DNA of 41,198 bases, from contig CABUQW010000015.1 of NCBI GenBank assembly GCA_902493895.1, forward strand, positions 1 through 41,198, written 5' to 3'. The translations under genes were made by a program, and so were the position numbers. Below, piece by piece: positions 7,744 to 17,515 of this stretch. The DNA comes from an uncultured Collinsella sp. (GTDB taxonomy: Bacteria > Actinomycetota > Coriobacteriia > Coriobacteriales > Coriobacteriaceae). The notes below the pieces were generated by a model that was not told where the DNA came from, ran no database searches, and was given only the letters and a program-made list of their open reading frames with translations. Numbering within the stretch: position 1 is the stretch's first letter; every line of letters starts with the position of its first letter.

Positions 7744-10296
7744 TTACTGCCCAAAGACCTCTTCGGCGATACGAGCACTTTCGGCGGCGTCCTTGGCGTA
7801 GTAGTCAGCGCCGATCTGCTTGGCGTATTCGGGGGTGAGCACGGCACCGCCTACGATGATCTTGACGCCTGGCACCTCGGCATGAAGCAGCTTGATGGTC
7901 TCCTCCATGGCGACGACCGTGGTAGTCATAAGCGCCGAGAGGCCGACGAGCTTAATGTCGCGTTCCTGCACGGTCTTGAGCACCTCTTGCGGATCGACGT
8001 CGCGGCCTAGGTCAAAGACGGTATAGCCGTAGTTATCGAGCAGCATTTTGACGATGTTCTTGCCAATGTCGTGGATGTCGCCCTTGACGGTCGCCACGCA
8101 GATCTTGCCCTTGTCGGCAATCTCGCCGGCGGGCATCAGGCGCTTGATGGTGTCGAAGCCCACGCGCGCGGCCTCGGCCGAGGCCATGAGCTGCGGCAAG
8201 AAGAACTTGCCCTGGTCAAAGAGGACGCCGACCTCGTCGAGGGCGGGGATAAAGTGGTTGTTGATAAGATCCATAGCGTCGTGGTCGGCCAGCAGGCGCT
8301 CAGTCTCGGTCGCGATCTCGCCTTTGCGGCCCGAGACGACCATTCGACGAATCGGGTCGTCGTCGCCGTCGGCGGTGCCCGCGGCAGGCGCGGCATCACT
8401 CGATGCGGCCTGAGCTGCTGCCGGGTTGGCGGCGATCTTGTACGGATCGGTCCAGCCGGCATAGCGCTCGATGTATCCGGTCGAGCCCTCGTCCTCAACG
8501 CTCAGGACGCGATAGCTGTAGACGGTATCCATAAAGCGCTTGGAACCCGGGTTCATGATGGGGGCGTCCAGGCCCGCGCCGAAGGCGGCGGCCAAAAAGA
8601 CCGAGCCCAGCAGCGGGCGGGCAGGCAGGCCAAAGCTGATGTTCGACACGCCGAGCGCGCATTTGACGCCCAGGCGTTCCTTACACAGGGACATGGCGCG
8701 CAGGATCTGCTCGGCCTGGCGTTGATTGGTCGAGGCGGTCATGACCAGGCAGTCGATGAGGATGCGGTCGGGTCCGATGCCGTAGCGGGCGGCCTCGGCC
8801 ACGATGCGCTCGGCGATGGCGAAGCGAGCCTCGGCGGTATCGGGAATGCCGCCTTCGTCGAGCGTGAGGCCGACGACGTTGGTGCCGTAGTGGGCGACCA
8901 GCGGAAAGATCTCATCCATGATCTGCTGTTTGCCATTGACCGAGTTGATGATGGGCTTGCCGGCGTAGCGGCGCACGGCGGCCTCGACGGCTGCGGGGTC
9001 GGTGGAGTCGATCTGCAGCGGCAGGAGCGTGGAACCCTGGAGCTGCTCGGTGGCCTGCTGGATGATCTTGACCTCGTCGATCTCGGGCAGGCCCACGTTG
9101 ACGTCCAGGATATCGGCACCTTGCTCTTGCTGGCTGATGCCCTGGCTTACGACGTAGTCAAGGTCGCCGTCGCGCAGGGCCTGCTGCAGGCGCTTTTTGC
9201 CGGTGGGATTGATGCGCTCGCCGATGACGGCGATCTTGTGGCCGTCGCAGGGAAGGTCCACGACCGTCTGGGCGCTCGTGACCGACATGCTGGGCTTGCG
9301 GTGGCGCGGGCTGGGCGTGTGGTTGTCGATAAGCGTGCGCAAGGCCGCCATGTGCGCCGGCGTGGTGCCGCAGCAGCCGCCCACGACGCTCACGCCGTCG
9401 GCGATCATGCCGGCGACGGCCTCGGCGTACTCGGGTGCCTGGATATCAAAGACGGTATTGCCGTCATCGTCCACGTGGGGGAGTCCCGCGTTGGCCTGCA
9501 CCATAATGGGCTTATCGGTAACGGTGAGCATACGTGCGGCGAGCCCTCGTAGCTCGGCCGGTCCCTGGCTGCAGTTAATGCCCAAAACGTCGGCGCCGAT
9601 GGCGTCGAGCGTGATGGCGGCAACCTCGGGACTCGTGCCCAGGAAGGTGCGACCGTCTTCCTCAAAGGTCATGGTGGCAAAGACGGGCAGGTCGGAGTTC
9701 TCGCGGCAGGCGAGGACCGCCGCCTTGATCTCGGCCAGGTCGGTCATAGTCTCGATAATAAAGAGGTCCACGCCCGCGTCGACGCCGGCGCGCACTTCCT
9801 CGGCAAAGAGGTCATAGGCCTCGTCAAAGCTGAGGGTACCCAGGGGGCGAAGCAACGCGCCGATGGGGCCGATGTCACCGGCGACGTAGCGGGCGCCGGC
9901 CTCGCGGGCACAGGCGACGGCCGCGGCAAAGACGTCTGCCACGGTGGCGGCGCCGTCGAGCTTGTGGGCGTTGGCGCCAAAGGTGTTGGCGGTAATCACG
10001 TCGCAGCCGGCCTCGACGTACTGACGCTGAATGTCGGTGATGACCTGGGGCTCCTCAAAGTTGAGCAGCTCGGGCAGGGCGCCCGCCTTCATGCCAGCGG
10101 CCTGCAGCATGGTGCCCATGCCGCCGTCGAACAGCAGGTGTCCCGTGCCCTCGATGGCGGCGCGCAGTCGATCGTCCTTAATGCGAAGGTCGTCGATTGT
10201 GCGCGTCTTGTATGCAGCGCCATTGCGGCGTGCGGCATCAACGGGCGCCGCCAGCGCGGCACCGTCCAGATCATGAGTGATAAGCGGAGTAAACAT
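7744..10296 (-). CDS. metH: Cobalamin-dependent methionine synthase lacking the activation domain
   Basis: Transfers methyl from methyl-tetrahydrofolate via cobalamin to homocysteine. The 850-residue protein has three modules. The homocysteine methyltransferase domain starts at LLFDGGMGTML near 54 and has Zn ligands Cys242 (GINCSQG) and Cys308-Cys309 (GGCCGTTP). The pterin-binding domain begins at IGERINPTGKK near 355. The B12-binding domain carries GDIHDIGKN with the axial His742. The C-terminal AdoMet reactivation domain of E. coli MetH is missing and is supplied by the gene 10 bases upstream. ATG at 10296 is preceded by AGGAG. It is last in the metF operon. Confidence 0.93.
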   Translation of the reverse strand: MFTPLITHDLDGAALAAPVDAARRNGAAYKTRTIDDLRIKDDRLRAAIEGTGHLLFDGGMGTMLQAAGMKAGALPELLNFEEPQVITDIQRQYVEAGCDVITANTFGANAHKLDGAATVADVFAAAVACAREAGARYVAGDIGPIGALLRPLGTLSFDEAYDLFAEEVRAGVDAGVDLFIIETMTDLAEIKAAVLACRENSDLPVFATMTFEEDGRTFLGTSPEVAAITLDAIGADVLGINCSQGPAELRGLAARMLTVTDKPIMVQANAGLPHVDDDGNTVFDIQAPEYAEAVAGMIADGVSVVGGCCGTTPAHMAALRTLIDNHTPSPRHRKPSMSVTSAQTVVDLPCDGHKIAVIGERINPTGKKRLQQALRDGDLDYVVSQGISQQEQGADILDVNVGLPEIDEVKIIQQATEQLQGSTLLPLQIDSTDPAAVEAAVRRYAGKPIINSVNGKQQIMDEIFPLVAHYGTNVVGLTLDEGGIPDTAEARFAIAERIVAEAARYGIGPDRILIDCLVMTASTNQRQAEQILRAMSLCKERLGVKCALGVSNISFGLPARPLLGSVFLAAAFGAGLDAPIMNPGSKRFMDTVYSYRVLSVEDEGSTGYIERYAGWTDPYKIAANPAAAQAASSDAAPAAGTADGDDDPIRRMVVSGRKGEIATETERLLADHDAMDLINNHFIPALDEVGVLFDQGKFFLPQLMASAEAARVGFDTIKRLMPAGEIADKGKICVATVKGDIHDIGKNIVKMLLDNYGYTVFDLGRDVDPQEVLKTVQERDIKLVGLSALMTTTVVAMEETIKLLHAEVPGVKIIVGGAVLTPEYAKQIGADYYAKDAAESARIAEEVFGQ

Positions 10297-10306
10297 CAAT
10301 GAGCTC

Positions 10307-11095
10307 CTAATGGCTGGAATAGCAGGTGGTGTGGGCGGCGCGGAAGCGGCAGTGCTCGCGCATGCGGCAGATAGTGCAGGTGGGGCGGCTTTGGGCGTCG
10401 TGGACCTCGCCATTAAACAGGCCGATCACCGCGGTCACGCTCTTGGTGGGCATGAGCAGGCTGGTGGGGGTGACGGTAAGCCCGATGAGCCGCGTGGCGT
10501 TGAGTGCGGCCACGATCGAGCGCTGTGCCGTAAGCGGGCAGTCGCCGTAGCCGGGGCTAAAGCGCCAGTTACCGGCGAGTCCGTGTGCGGTGGCCGCAGC
10601 CTTGACCTGCTGGTCCATCTGCTCGACGGCGGCTTCTACATAGGCAGAGCATGCGGCGTCGAGCACGGCTCCCTCTAGGGGCTGCTGGGCTCCCGTGGTG
10701 CGCAGACGACGCTCGGCGTCCATGCCGAGGGTGCATGCCATGAGCGCGGCAAAGCGGGCGTCTTTGAGATGGCGATAGATATCGCGACCGCGCAACTCAA
10801 CGTTGGTGCCGACCAGGCGAATGCAAGGCTCGCCCTGCTCGTCCACGCCTGTAGCATCGACGGTAAACACGCGCCGCACGCCACGGGGCTCAATGTCCAG
10901 TTCCAGACGTTCAACGACAAGCTCAATACGCTGCGCTAGCTCGGGCTCAATCTGCTGGCCGCCGTAGCCCAGATAGCGCAACATTTCGGCACGGTCGACG
11001 CGGGGATGGTGGGCATCATCGATACGATAAAGCGCCGGCGACGCAAGGTCGGCCGGCACTTCGACAGCGGTTGTATCGATGTGCGGTTTTTCCAT
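10307..11095 (-). CDS. Stand-alone MetH activation-domain protein
   Basis: A 262-residue protein matching the vitamin B12-dependent methionine synthase activation domain. The signature RFSPGYGDCPL (178-188), followed by ALNATRLIGLTVTPTSLLMPTKSV, is the AdoMet-binding core that remethylates oxidised cob(II)alamin. The C-terminus carries four cysteines at 240, 243, 249 and 258 (C-x2-C-x5-C-x8-C), not found in E. coli MetH. They suggest a metal or Fe-S site, possibly for electron delivery; this is inference. Its ATG shares one base with the metF stop (TAATG), and metH begins 10 bases after its stop, so the three proteins are co-translated. Confidence 0.88.
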   Translation of the reverse strand: MEKPHIDTTAVEVPADLASPALYRIDDAHHPRVDRAEMLRYLGYGGQQIEPELAQRIELVVERLELDIEPRGVRRVFTVDATGVDEQGEPCIRLVGTNVELRGRDIYRHLKDARFAALMACTLGMDAERRLRTTGAQQPLEGAVLDAACSAYVEAAVEQMDQQVKAAATAHGLAGNWRFSPGYGDCPLTAQRSIVAALNATRLIGLTVTPTSLLMPTKSVTAVIGLFNGEVHDAQSRPTCTICRMREHCRFRAAHTTCYSSH

Positions 11096-11967
11096 TACCC
11101 CAGGCGCTCCATAATGGTTGCGGCGATCGCAGGACGATTCATAGTGTACAGGTGCAGACCGGCGGCGCCATGCTCCTTAAGGTCGCAAAGCTGACGGGCG
11201 GCATAATCTACACCGGTTGCCTGCAGGCTCTCGGGGTCGTTCTCGTACTTGGCGAGAATCTTGATGACGGGGGAGGGCAGCGACGCGCCGCACATAAAGA
11301 CCATGCGACTGATCTGTGACTTGCCCATAAACGGCATGATGCCCGCGGTAATGGGCACGGTGATACCGGCCTTGTCGGCAAGCTCGCGAAAACGGTAGAA
11401 GCACTCGTTATCAAAAAAGAGCTGCGTCACAAAGAAGCTCGCGCCGGCGTCCTGTTTTTGCTTGAGGTGTTTGACCGAGACGTTGAGGTCCTCACAGGCA
11501 ATGTGGCCCTCGGGGTAGGCTGCGGCGCCCACGCAAAAGCCGGCGTCGACGAGCTCGGGGATGAGGTCGCGGGCGTAGGCGTAGTCCGAGGCGGGCTTGT
11601 CGTCCTCGGTCGCGCCAGCGGGAAGATCACCGCGCAGGGCCAGGATGTTTTCAACGCCGGCGGTGCGATACTCGTCGATCTTAGCGGCGATATCGGCGTG
11701 CGAGCGGCCCACGCAGGTGAGGTGCGCCACCGAGGGCGTATCGAATTCGCTCGTAATCATATGCGCGATGGGGGCGGTGGCGGCACCGTTGCCCGAGCCG
11801 CCGGCCGAGCAGGTGACCGAGACAAAGCTCGGCGAAAGCTTGCACAGATTGCCTGCCACTTCGCGAGCCGTGTCGAGGGTCAGCTCGCCCTTGGGCGGGA
11901 ACATCTCAAACGAAATGGGCGCGGTGCCCTGGGATGCTGCCTGCTTAAAAACCTCGTCGACGCGCAT
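11095..11967 (-). CDS. metF: 5,10-methylenetetrahydrofolate reductase
   Basis: Flavin-dependent reduction of methylene-THF to methyl-THF, which feeds the MetH encoded two genes downstream. The 290-residue length fits the family. Visible blocks are ISFEMFPPKGE near the N-terminus, PSFVSVTCSAGGS, HLTCVGRS, NILALRGDLP, FFVTQLFFDN and PITAGIMPFM. ATG at 11967 follows AGAGGAG. It is first of three minus-strand genes. I see no SAM, cobalamin or T-box type element in its leader, so its regulation is unclear. Confidence 0.95.
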   Translation of the reverse strand: MRVDEVFKQAASQGTAPISFEMFPPKGELTLDTAREVAGNLCKLSPSFVSVTCSAGGSGNGAATAPIAHMITSEFDTPSVAHLTCVGRSHADIAAKIDEYRTAGVENILALRGDLPAGATEDDKPASDYAYARDLIPELVDAGFCVGAAAYPEGHIACEDLNVSVKHLKQKQDAGASFFVTQLFFDNECFYRFRELADKAGITVPITAGIMPFMGKSQISRMVFMCGASLPSPVIKILAKYENDPESLQATGVDYAARQLCDLKEHGAAGLHLYTMNRPAIAATIMERLG

Positions 11968-12393
11968 ATCGTGCTCCTCTAGATACGTAATAGTGTGATG
12001 TGTTGTAAGGATTCTACAGCACCACTGTGTCACGGCGGAGTTTCACTCGCTATTTGGGGATACCAATCGAAAATGCTTTGCTATCGGCATTCCCTATAAC
12101 AGGGCGGTCAATCTAGGATGGGGCTATAAAGACTGGTATTCGATGTGAAATACCAGTTAATAGAGCCCCATCTCAAATTGACTACCCTTAAACCATGGGG
12201 AAAGGTCTGCAATTTATACAGTTGATTGGCTGTTGAGGGTGGCAACGCCGCCGCGATGCGGTAACCTCATTGATTGGTTTCGCGACAGCAACATAACGGT
12301 AATGTTGCGGAAACACGGCGAGTCTAAGCTATGACTCGTTCGTTAGTAATCAACACCGCTTCTCACGCGGTGCCGATACGAAGGGAGTTCCGT
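11968..12393. other. Divergent metF/glnN intergenic region
   Basis: A 426-base gap between divergent genes. It contains a two-part hairpin at 12117-12172 and a 7-bp stem (GCAACAT/ATGTTGC, 12288-12308) near glnN. TTGATT followed 17 bases later by ATAACG (about 12270-12298) is a weak candidate glnN promoter. GAAGGGAG upstream of 12394 is the glnN ribosome site. An in-frame ATG at 12331 exists but lacks one. Confidence 0.45.
12117..12172. repeat. Two-part hairpin upstream of glnN
   Basis: GATGGGGCT (12117-12125) pairs with AGCCCCATC (12164-12172), and inside it ACTGGTATT pairs with AATACCAGT around a short loop; asymmetric A/T bulges separate the stems. There is no U-tract on either strand. It may be an operator or a leader structure. 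Confidence 0.7.
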
Positions 12394-14481
<2,088 letters not shown>

Positions 14482-14511
14482 AGCGTAGCTGACATATCGT
14501 CACGGTATTGA

Positions 14512-14545
14512 GCCGGGGTCCGCATCGCGCGGGCCCCGGCTTTTT
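14512..14545 (+). terminator. Intrinsic terminator after glnN
   Basis: GCCGGGGTCCGC pairs with GCGGGCCCCGGC and is followed by TTTTT, 30 bases after the glnN stop. Confidence 0.92.
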
Positions 14546-14620
14546 GATTGCGAAGGACGTTTAGGAGTCCGTTTTGCAACTGATTCGCCCACGTAATAAG
14601 GGACCGTGGGCAAAAAACGT

Positions 14621-14809
14621 CAAATATGAGTACTGTCACAAGTCCTGTAGCATTATCTTTTTGCAAAATATGCAGTATTACGCAACATATGTCCAAGTAC
14701 TTAGCTGATAAACGCCTGCAATTCTTTCGCCGTAGGACCCCTGGCGTCTAAATCGCCTTCTGATGGCATGAAATCGCTGTAACTAAAATGGTAACAGTAC
14801 TCATATTTG
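14621..14809. repeat. Inverted repeat bounding a coding remnant
   Basis: CAAATATGAGTACTGT at 14621-14636 recurs inverted and exact at 14794-14809. Similarity continues imperfectly outward on each side (CAAAAAACGT versus a CAAAAAATGG-like word), giving roughly 28-base arms about 157 bases apart. They enclose the minus-strand coding remnant at 14701-14820. Confidence 0.75.
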
Positions 14810-14820
14810 CCATTTTTTGA
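14701..14820 (-). pseudogene. C-terminal coding remnant, unrecognised family
   Basis: On the minus strand an open frame without start runs about 40 codons to TAA at 14701. It contains GKYEYCYHFSYSDFMPSEGD and DARGPTAKELQAFIS before the stop. The composition looks like a real protein C-terminus. Upstream the frame runs into tRNA-like T-arm sequence rather than a start codon, so the 5' part is missing. A 21-codon frame overlapping it is probably chance. I do not recognise the family. Confidence 0.4.
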
Positions 14821-14846
14821 CCACAGGCCTTGCGATGATGCCGGGA

Positions 14847-14876
14847 TCCGCACCCTGTCGGGTTCGAATCCCGGCG
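14847..14876 (+). repeat. tRNA-like 30-base direct repeat, copy 1
   Basis: Thirty bases beginning TCCGCACCCTGTC and ending in the T-arm-like word GGGTTCGAATCCCGGCG. An identical copy lies at 15036-15065. Neither copy is part of a complete tRNA, so they look like tRNA 3'-half remnants. Confidence 0.75.
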
Positions 14877-14885
14877 CATGGGTAG

Positions 14886-14917
14886 CAAAAAGCCCGTCAC
14901 CGCGGGGGTAACGGGCT
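14886..14917 (-). terminator. Minus-strand terminator behind the tRNA-Glu end fragment
   Basis: AGCCCGT (14891-14897) pairs with ACGGGCT (14911-14917). Read on the minus strand it ends in TTTT. It follows the partial tRNA-Glu 3' end at 14930-14947 just as the second terminator follows the intact tRNA, suggesting a duplicated tRNA-terminator unit. Confidence 0.7.
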
Positions 14918-14929
14918 TCTTAATTTAAA

Positions 14930-14947
14930 TGGTGCCCCCAGCGGGAT
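14930..14947 (-). pseudogene. tRNA-Glu 3'-end fragment
   Basis: Eighteen bases identical to the CCA-end and start of the T-arm of the intact tRNA-Glu (15119-15136). The rest of the tRNA is replaced by unrelated GC-rich sequence, so this is a remnant of a duplicated or integrated-into tRNA gene. Confidence 0.65.
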
Positions 14948-15035
14948 GTCCGCGTGCGGCTGGCGCCGCCCGCATTCGCTGCGTCGCTTCGCTCCTTGCG
15001 TGCTGCGCTGGAAAACGCTTGCGCGTTTCCTCAGC

Positions 15036-15065
15036 TCCGCACCCTGTCGGGTTCGAATCCCGGCG
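15036..15065 (+). repeat. tRNA-like 30-base direct repeat, copy 2
   Basis: Exact copy of the repeat at 14847-14876, 189 bases away. It is preceded by a GGAAAACGC/GCGTTTCC hairpin (about 15010-15030). Confidence 0.75.
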
Positions 15066-15073
15066 TTGGGGAA

Positions 15074-15106
15074 GAAAAAAGCCCGCTACCGAATTGGTAA
15101 CGGGCT
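15074..15106 (-). terminator. Terminator of tRNA-Glu
   Basis: AGCCCGCTACC (15080-15090) pairs with GGTAACGGGCT (15096-15106). Read on the minus strand it ends in TTTTTT and lies 12 bases past the tRNA CCA end. Confidence 0.88.
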
Positions 15107-15118
15107 GCTCAGATTCTG

Positions 15119-15195
15119 TGGTGCCCCCAGCGGGATTCGAACCCGCGATATCCACCTTGAAAGGGTGGCGTCCTTGGCCGCTAGACGATGGGGAC
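15119..15195 (-). tRNA. tRNA-Glu (anticodon UUC)
   Basis: On the minus strand GTCCCCA pairs with TGGGGGC to form the acceptor. The D-arm has GTCTAGCGGCCAAGGAC, and the anticodon arm is CCACC-CTTTCAA-GGTGG with TTC. The T-arm is GCGGG-TTCGAAT-CCCGC. CCA is encoded. All stems close, with one G-U pair in the acceptor. A -10-like TATACT precedes it and a terminator follows it. Confidence 0.95.
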
Positions 15196-15205
15196 AGCGG
15201 GAAAG

Positions 15206-15234
15206 AGTATAGCAGACTTTTTTAGTCGTTCACA
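15206..15234 (-). promoter_or_regulatory. Probable tRNA-Glu promoter
   Basis: TATACT (15206-15211, minus strand) lies 11 bases before the tRNA 5' end, with TGTGAA 17 bases further upstream as a weak -35. Confidence 0.6.
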
Positions 15235-15249
15235 TATCGTTGGCAAACT

Positions 15250-15289
15250 GAAAAACCACCACAAAGGTGCCTGTCCCCTTTGTGGTGGT
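15250..15289 (-). terminator. Terminator of the murT-gatD operon
   Basis: On the minus strand ACCACCACAAAGG pairs with CCTTTGTGGTGGT and runs into TTTTT, directly after the fusion gene's stop. Confidence 0.88.
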
Positions 15290-15295
15290 GGGGCG

Positions 15296-17470
15296 CTAGG
15301 GGAGGAGCTTCATGGCGGCGTCGTGGGCGGCGTGCTCGTAGGTGTCGTCGAGGGGTTTGAGCGGCAGCAGGGCTGTGGCCTGCGCATCGCCGCGGCGCTC
15401 GAGGGCATGCGCGATCAGCCAGTCGGCGAGTTCGGGGTTTTTGGGCAGTGCCGGTCCGTGTAGGTACGTGCCGATGACGCCCTTGTAGATCAGACCCTCA
15501 AAGCCGTCGTCGCCGTTGTTGCCGGTACCCGTGACGACGGACGTTCCGAGTGGCGTGGCGTCTGCGTCGAGCAGGGTGCGACCTCCATGGTTCTCGAATC
15601 CCACAAAGGGCTCGGGTGACAGATCGGTTTTGACGGCGACGTTGCCGATCAGGCGGTCGGAGCCGCGTACGGTTTCGGCGGCAATGACCCCCAGACCCTC
15701 GATGCGATTCTCGCCCATATAGTACGAACGGCCGAGCAGCTGATAGCTGCCACAGATGGCAAGCAGCGAGCCGCCATCCTCAACATAGGCCGCGACCTTG
15801 TCTTTTTGGGCGAGCAGCTCGTGTGCCACGGCTAGCTGGTCGCGGTCGGAGCCGCCACCCATCATGACGATATCGGCATCGGTGAGATCGAGTGACTCGC
15901 CCATACGGACCTCGTCCACGCGAACGGGAATGCCACGCCAGGCGCAACGGCGCTCGAGCGCGATAACATTGCCGCCGTCGCCGTAGAGGTTAAGGGCATC
16001 GGGATACAGGTAGACGATGCGCAGCGGGCGCGAAAGCTCGACTGGTGCGATGCCGACAGGAAGAGCGCTGCCGTCGGCACGGGCTACGGCGCGCCCGGCA
16101 ACAGCGTCGGCGGCAGCGCCTTTCAGCCCGTCGAGCTCCTTGACCAGCGGCGGGAAGGCCGTGTAGTTAGCGACGGCGTAGAAAGTGTCGCCGGCAGCCT
16201 CGTCTGCCACGGCGCCAATTGCCTGGGCGACGTCCGAGATTATCGCGGCATCGATGCCGGCGTACTTGAGGCGTACCTGCATGTCGTGCGCACGCGTGCC
16301 TCCGGCAAAGGCGACAAGACCCGGCGTGCCGGCGATGCGCTCAAAGTCGACGTCGTAGATCCACGATACATCGTGTCCGTCGGCGTCGTTGTCGTTGAGG
16401 AAGAAAGCGCAGAGTCTGCCGCCCGCCGTCTTAATGGACTGGATCTGTCGATCGAAGCCTACGGGATTCTTGGCCAGGTTGGCCTCGACGGTGCGGCCGG
16501 CGATATCCCAGCGGCCCATGCGTCCGCCGGCGGGGACGTAGGCATCGAGCGTGGGCTGCAGGTGCGCCGTATCCACGCCTAACTCATGTGCGGCAAAGAA
16601 TGCAGCGGCAACGTTGTAGACCATGTACAGGCCGTTGTAGCGCGTGGCGATGTGTACGGCAGCCGCGTCGGACGCAGATCCAAAGACCAGGTCAAAGCCG
16701 TAGCCGTCGCAGCCGAGCTCCACGCCCGTCACACGGCGGACCAGTGCGGGGCGTGCCCAACCGCACGAGGGGCAATGGTAGGCGCCGAGTTGACCATACT
16801 GCACATAGTCGTACTCCAACGGGGCGTTGCACTGCGAGCAAAAGCGCGAGTCGCTAATACAGTCGGACTCGGTGTTGGTGGCGCCGTCGATGCCAAAGGC
16901 GATGCTTGCATTGGGAACGCGTGCGGCGATCGCGGCACACAGCGGGTCGTCTGCGTTGTAGATGAGCGTTGTCGTTGGAGAGAGCTCCAACGCATGGGCG
17001 ATGACGTCCTGGGTGTGGTCAATCTCGCCGTAGCGGTCCAGCTGGTCGCGGAACAGGTTGAGCAGCACGAAGTACGTCGGCTTGAGCTTGGGCAGGACGC
17101 GCACGGTGTAGAGCTCATCGCATTCAAAAACGCCCACGCGCTTGCCGCCGGCTCGCTTGAGGCCGCTGCGCGCCTCGAGCAGTGCACCCACCACGCCCGG
17201 CTCCATGTTGTTGCCGGCGCGGTTGCATACCACGGTGGCACCGCTGGCGGCAACAGCGTCGGCGATGAGGTTGGAGGTGGTGGTCTTGCCGTTGGTGCCG
17301 GTGATCACCACGCTGCGGTCGACAAGGCCGGCAAGGTCGCTCAGCAACTCGGGGTCGATCTTCATGGCGATGCGGCCGGGGAGTACGCCGCCCTGGCGCT
17401 TGAGGACGGAGCGCAGTCCCCAGCGAGCGATATCGCTCGAGGTGCAGGCAAGAGATGAGCGGAGGTTCAT
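15296..17470 (-). CDS. MurT-GatD fusion (lipid II isoglutaminyl synthase)
   Basis: Amidates the D-Glu of lipid II to D-isoglutamine at the cytoplasmic membrane. The 724-residue chain joins two normally separate subunits. The MurT half (about 1-470) has a Mur-ligase P-loop GTNGKTTT at 58-65 and a four-cysteine zinc ribbon (C211, C214, C233, C236). It also has a YNADDPL segment and a C-terminal DUF1727-like region. The GatD half starts near 482 (RIVYLYPDALNLYGDGGN) and has catalytic Cys573 (LAICGSYQLLG) and His671 (GTYLHGPALP). In staphylococci and streptococci these are two proteins of about 440 and 245 residues. AGGAA precedes the ATG. It lies 45 bases after an unknown gene pair, probably in the same operon. 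Confidence 0.92.
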   Translation of the reverse strand: MNLRSSLACTSSDIARWGLRSVLKRQGGVLPGRIAMKIDPELLSDLAGLVDRSVVITGTNGKTTTSNLIADAVAASGATVVCNRAGNNMEPGVVGALLEARSGLKRAGGKRVGVFECDELYTVRVLPKLKPTYFVLLNLFRDQLDRYGEIDHTQDVIAHALELSPTTTLIYNADDPLCAAIAARVPNASIAFGIDGATNTESDCISDSRFCSQCNAPLEYDYVQYGQLGAYHCPSCGWARPALVRRVTGVELGCDGYGFDLVFGSASDAAAVHIATRYNGLYMVYNVAAAFFAAHELGVDTAHLQPTLDAYVPAGGRMGRWDIAGRTVEANLAKNPVGFDRQIQSIKTAGGRLCAFFLNDNDADGHDVSWIYDVDFERIAGTPGLVAFAGGTRAHDMQVRLKYAGIDAAIISDVAQAIGAVADEAAGDTFYAVANYTAFPPLVKELDGLKGAAADAVAGRAVARADGSALPVGIAPVELSRPLRIVYLYPDALNLYGDGGNVIALERRCAWRGIPVRVDEVRMGESLDLTDADIVMMGGGSDRDQLAVAHELLAQKDKVAAYVEDGGSLLAICGSYQLLGRSYYMGENRIEGLGVIAAETVRGSDRLIGNVAVKTDLSPEPFVGFENHGGRTLLDADATPLGTSVVTGTGNNGDDGFEGLIYKGVIGTYLHGPALPKNPELADWLIAHALERRGDAQATALLPLKPLDDTYEHAAHDAAMKLLP

Positions 17471-17515
17471 GAAACCGTTCCTAACGTAAACGACATGGTC
17501 GGGTCGAGTGCGTCA

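Noticed and set aside
8071..9552. Plus-strand open frame (493 codons) inside metH
   Set aside because: It is antisense to a well-supported methionine synthase; the repeated Gly/Asp/Val text reflects the GC-rich third positions.
12000..12120. SAM, cobalamin or T-box riboswitch before metF
   Set aside because: I looked for these conserved cores on the minus strand and found none.
14929..15225. Plus-strand frame reading VVPPAGFEPAIS
   Set aside because: This is the familiar false peptide produced by translating the antisense strand of a tRNA gene.
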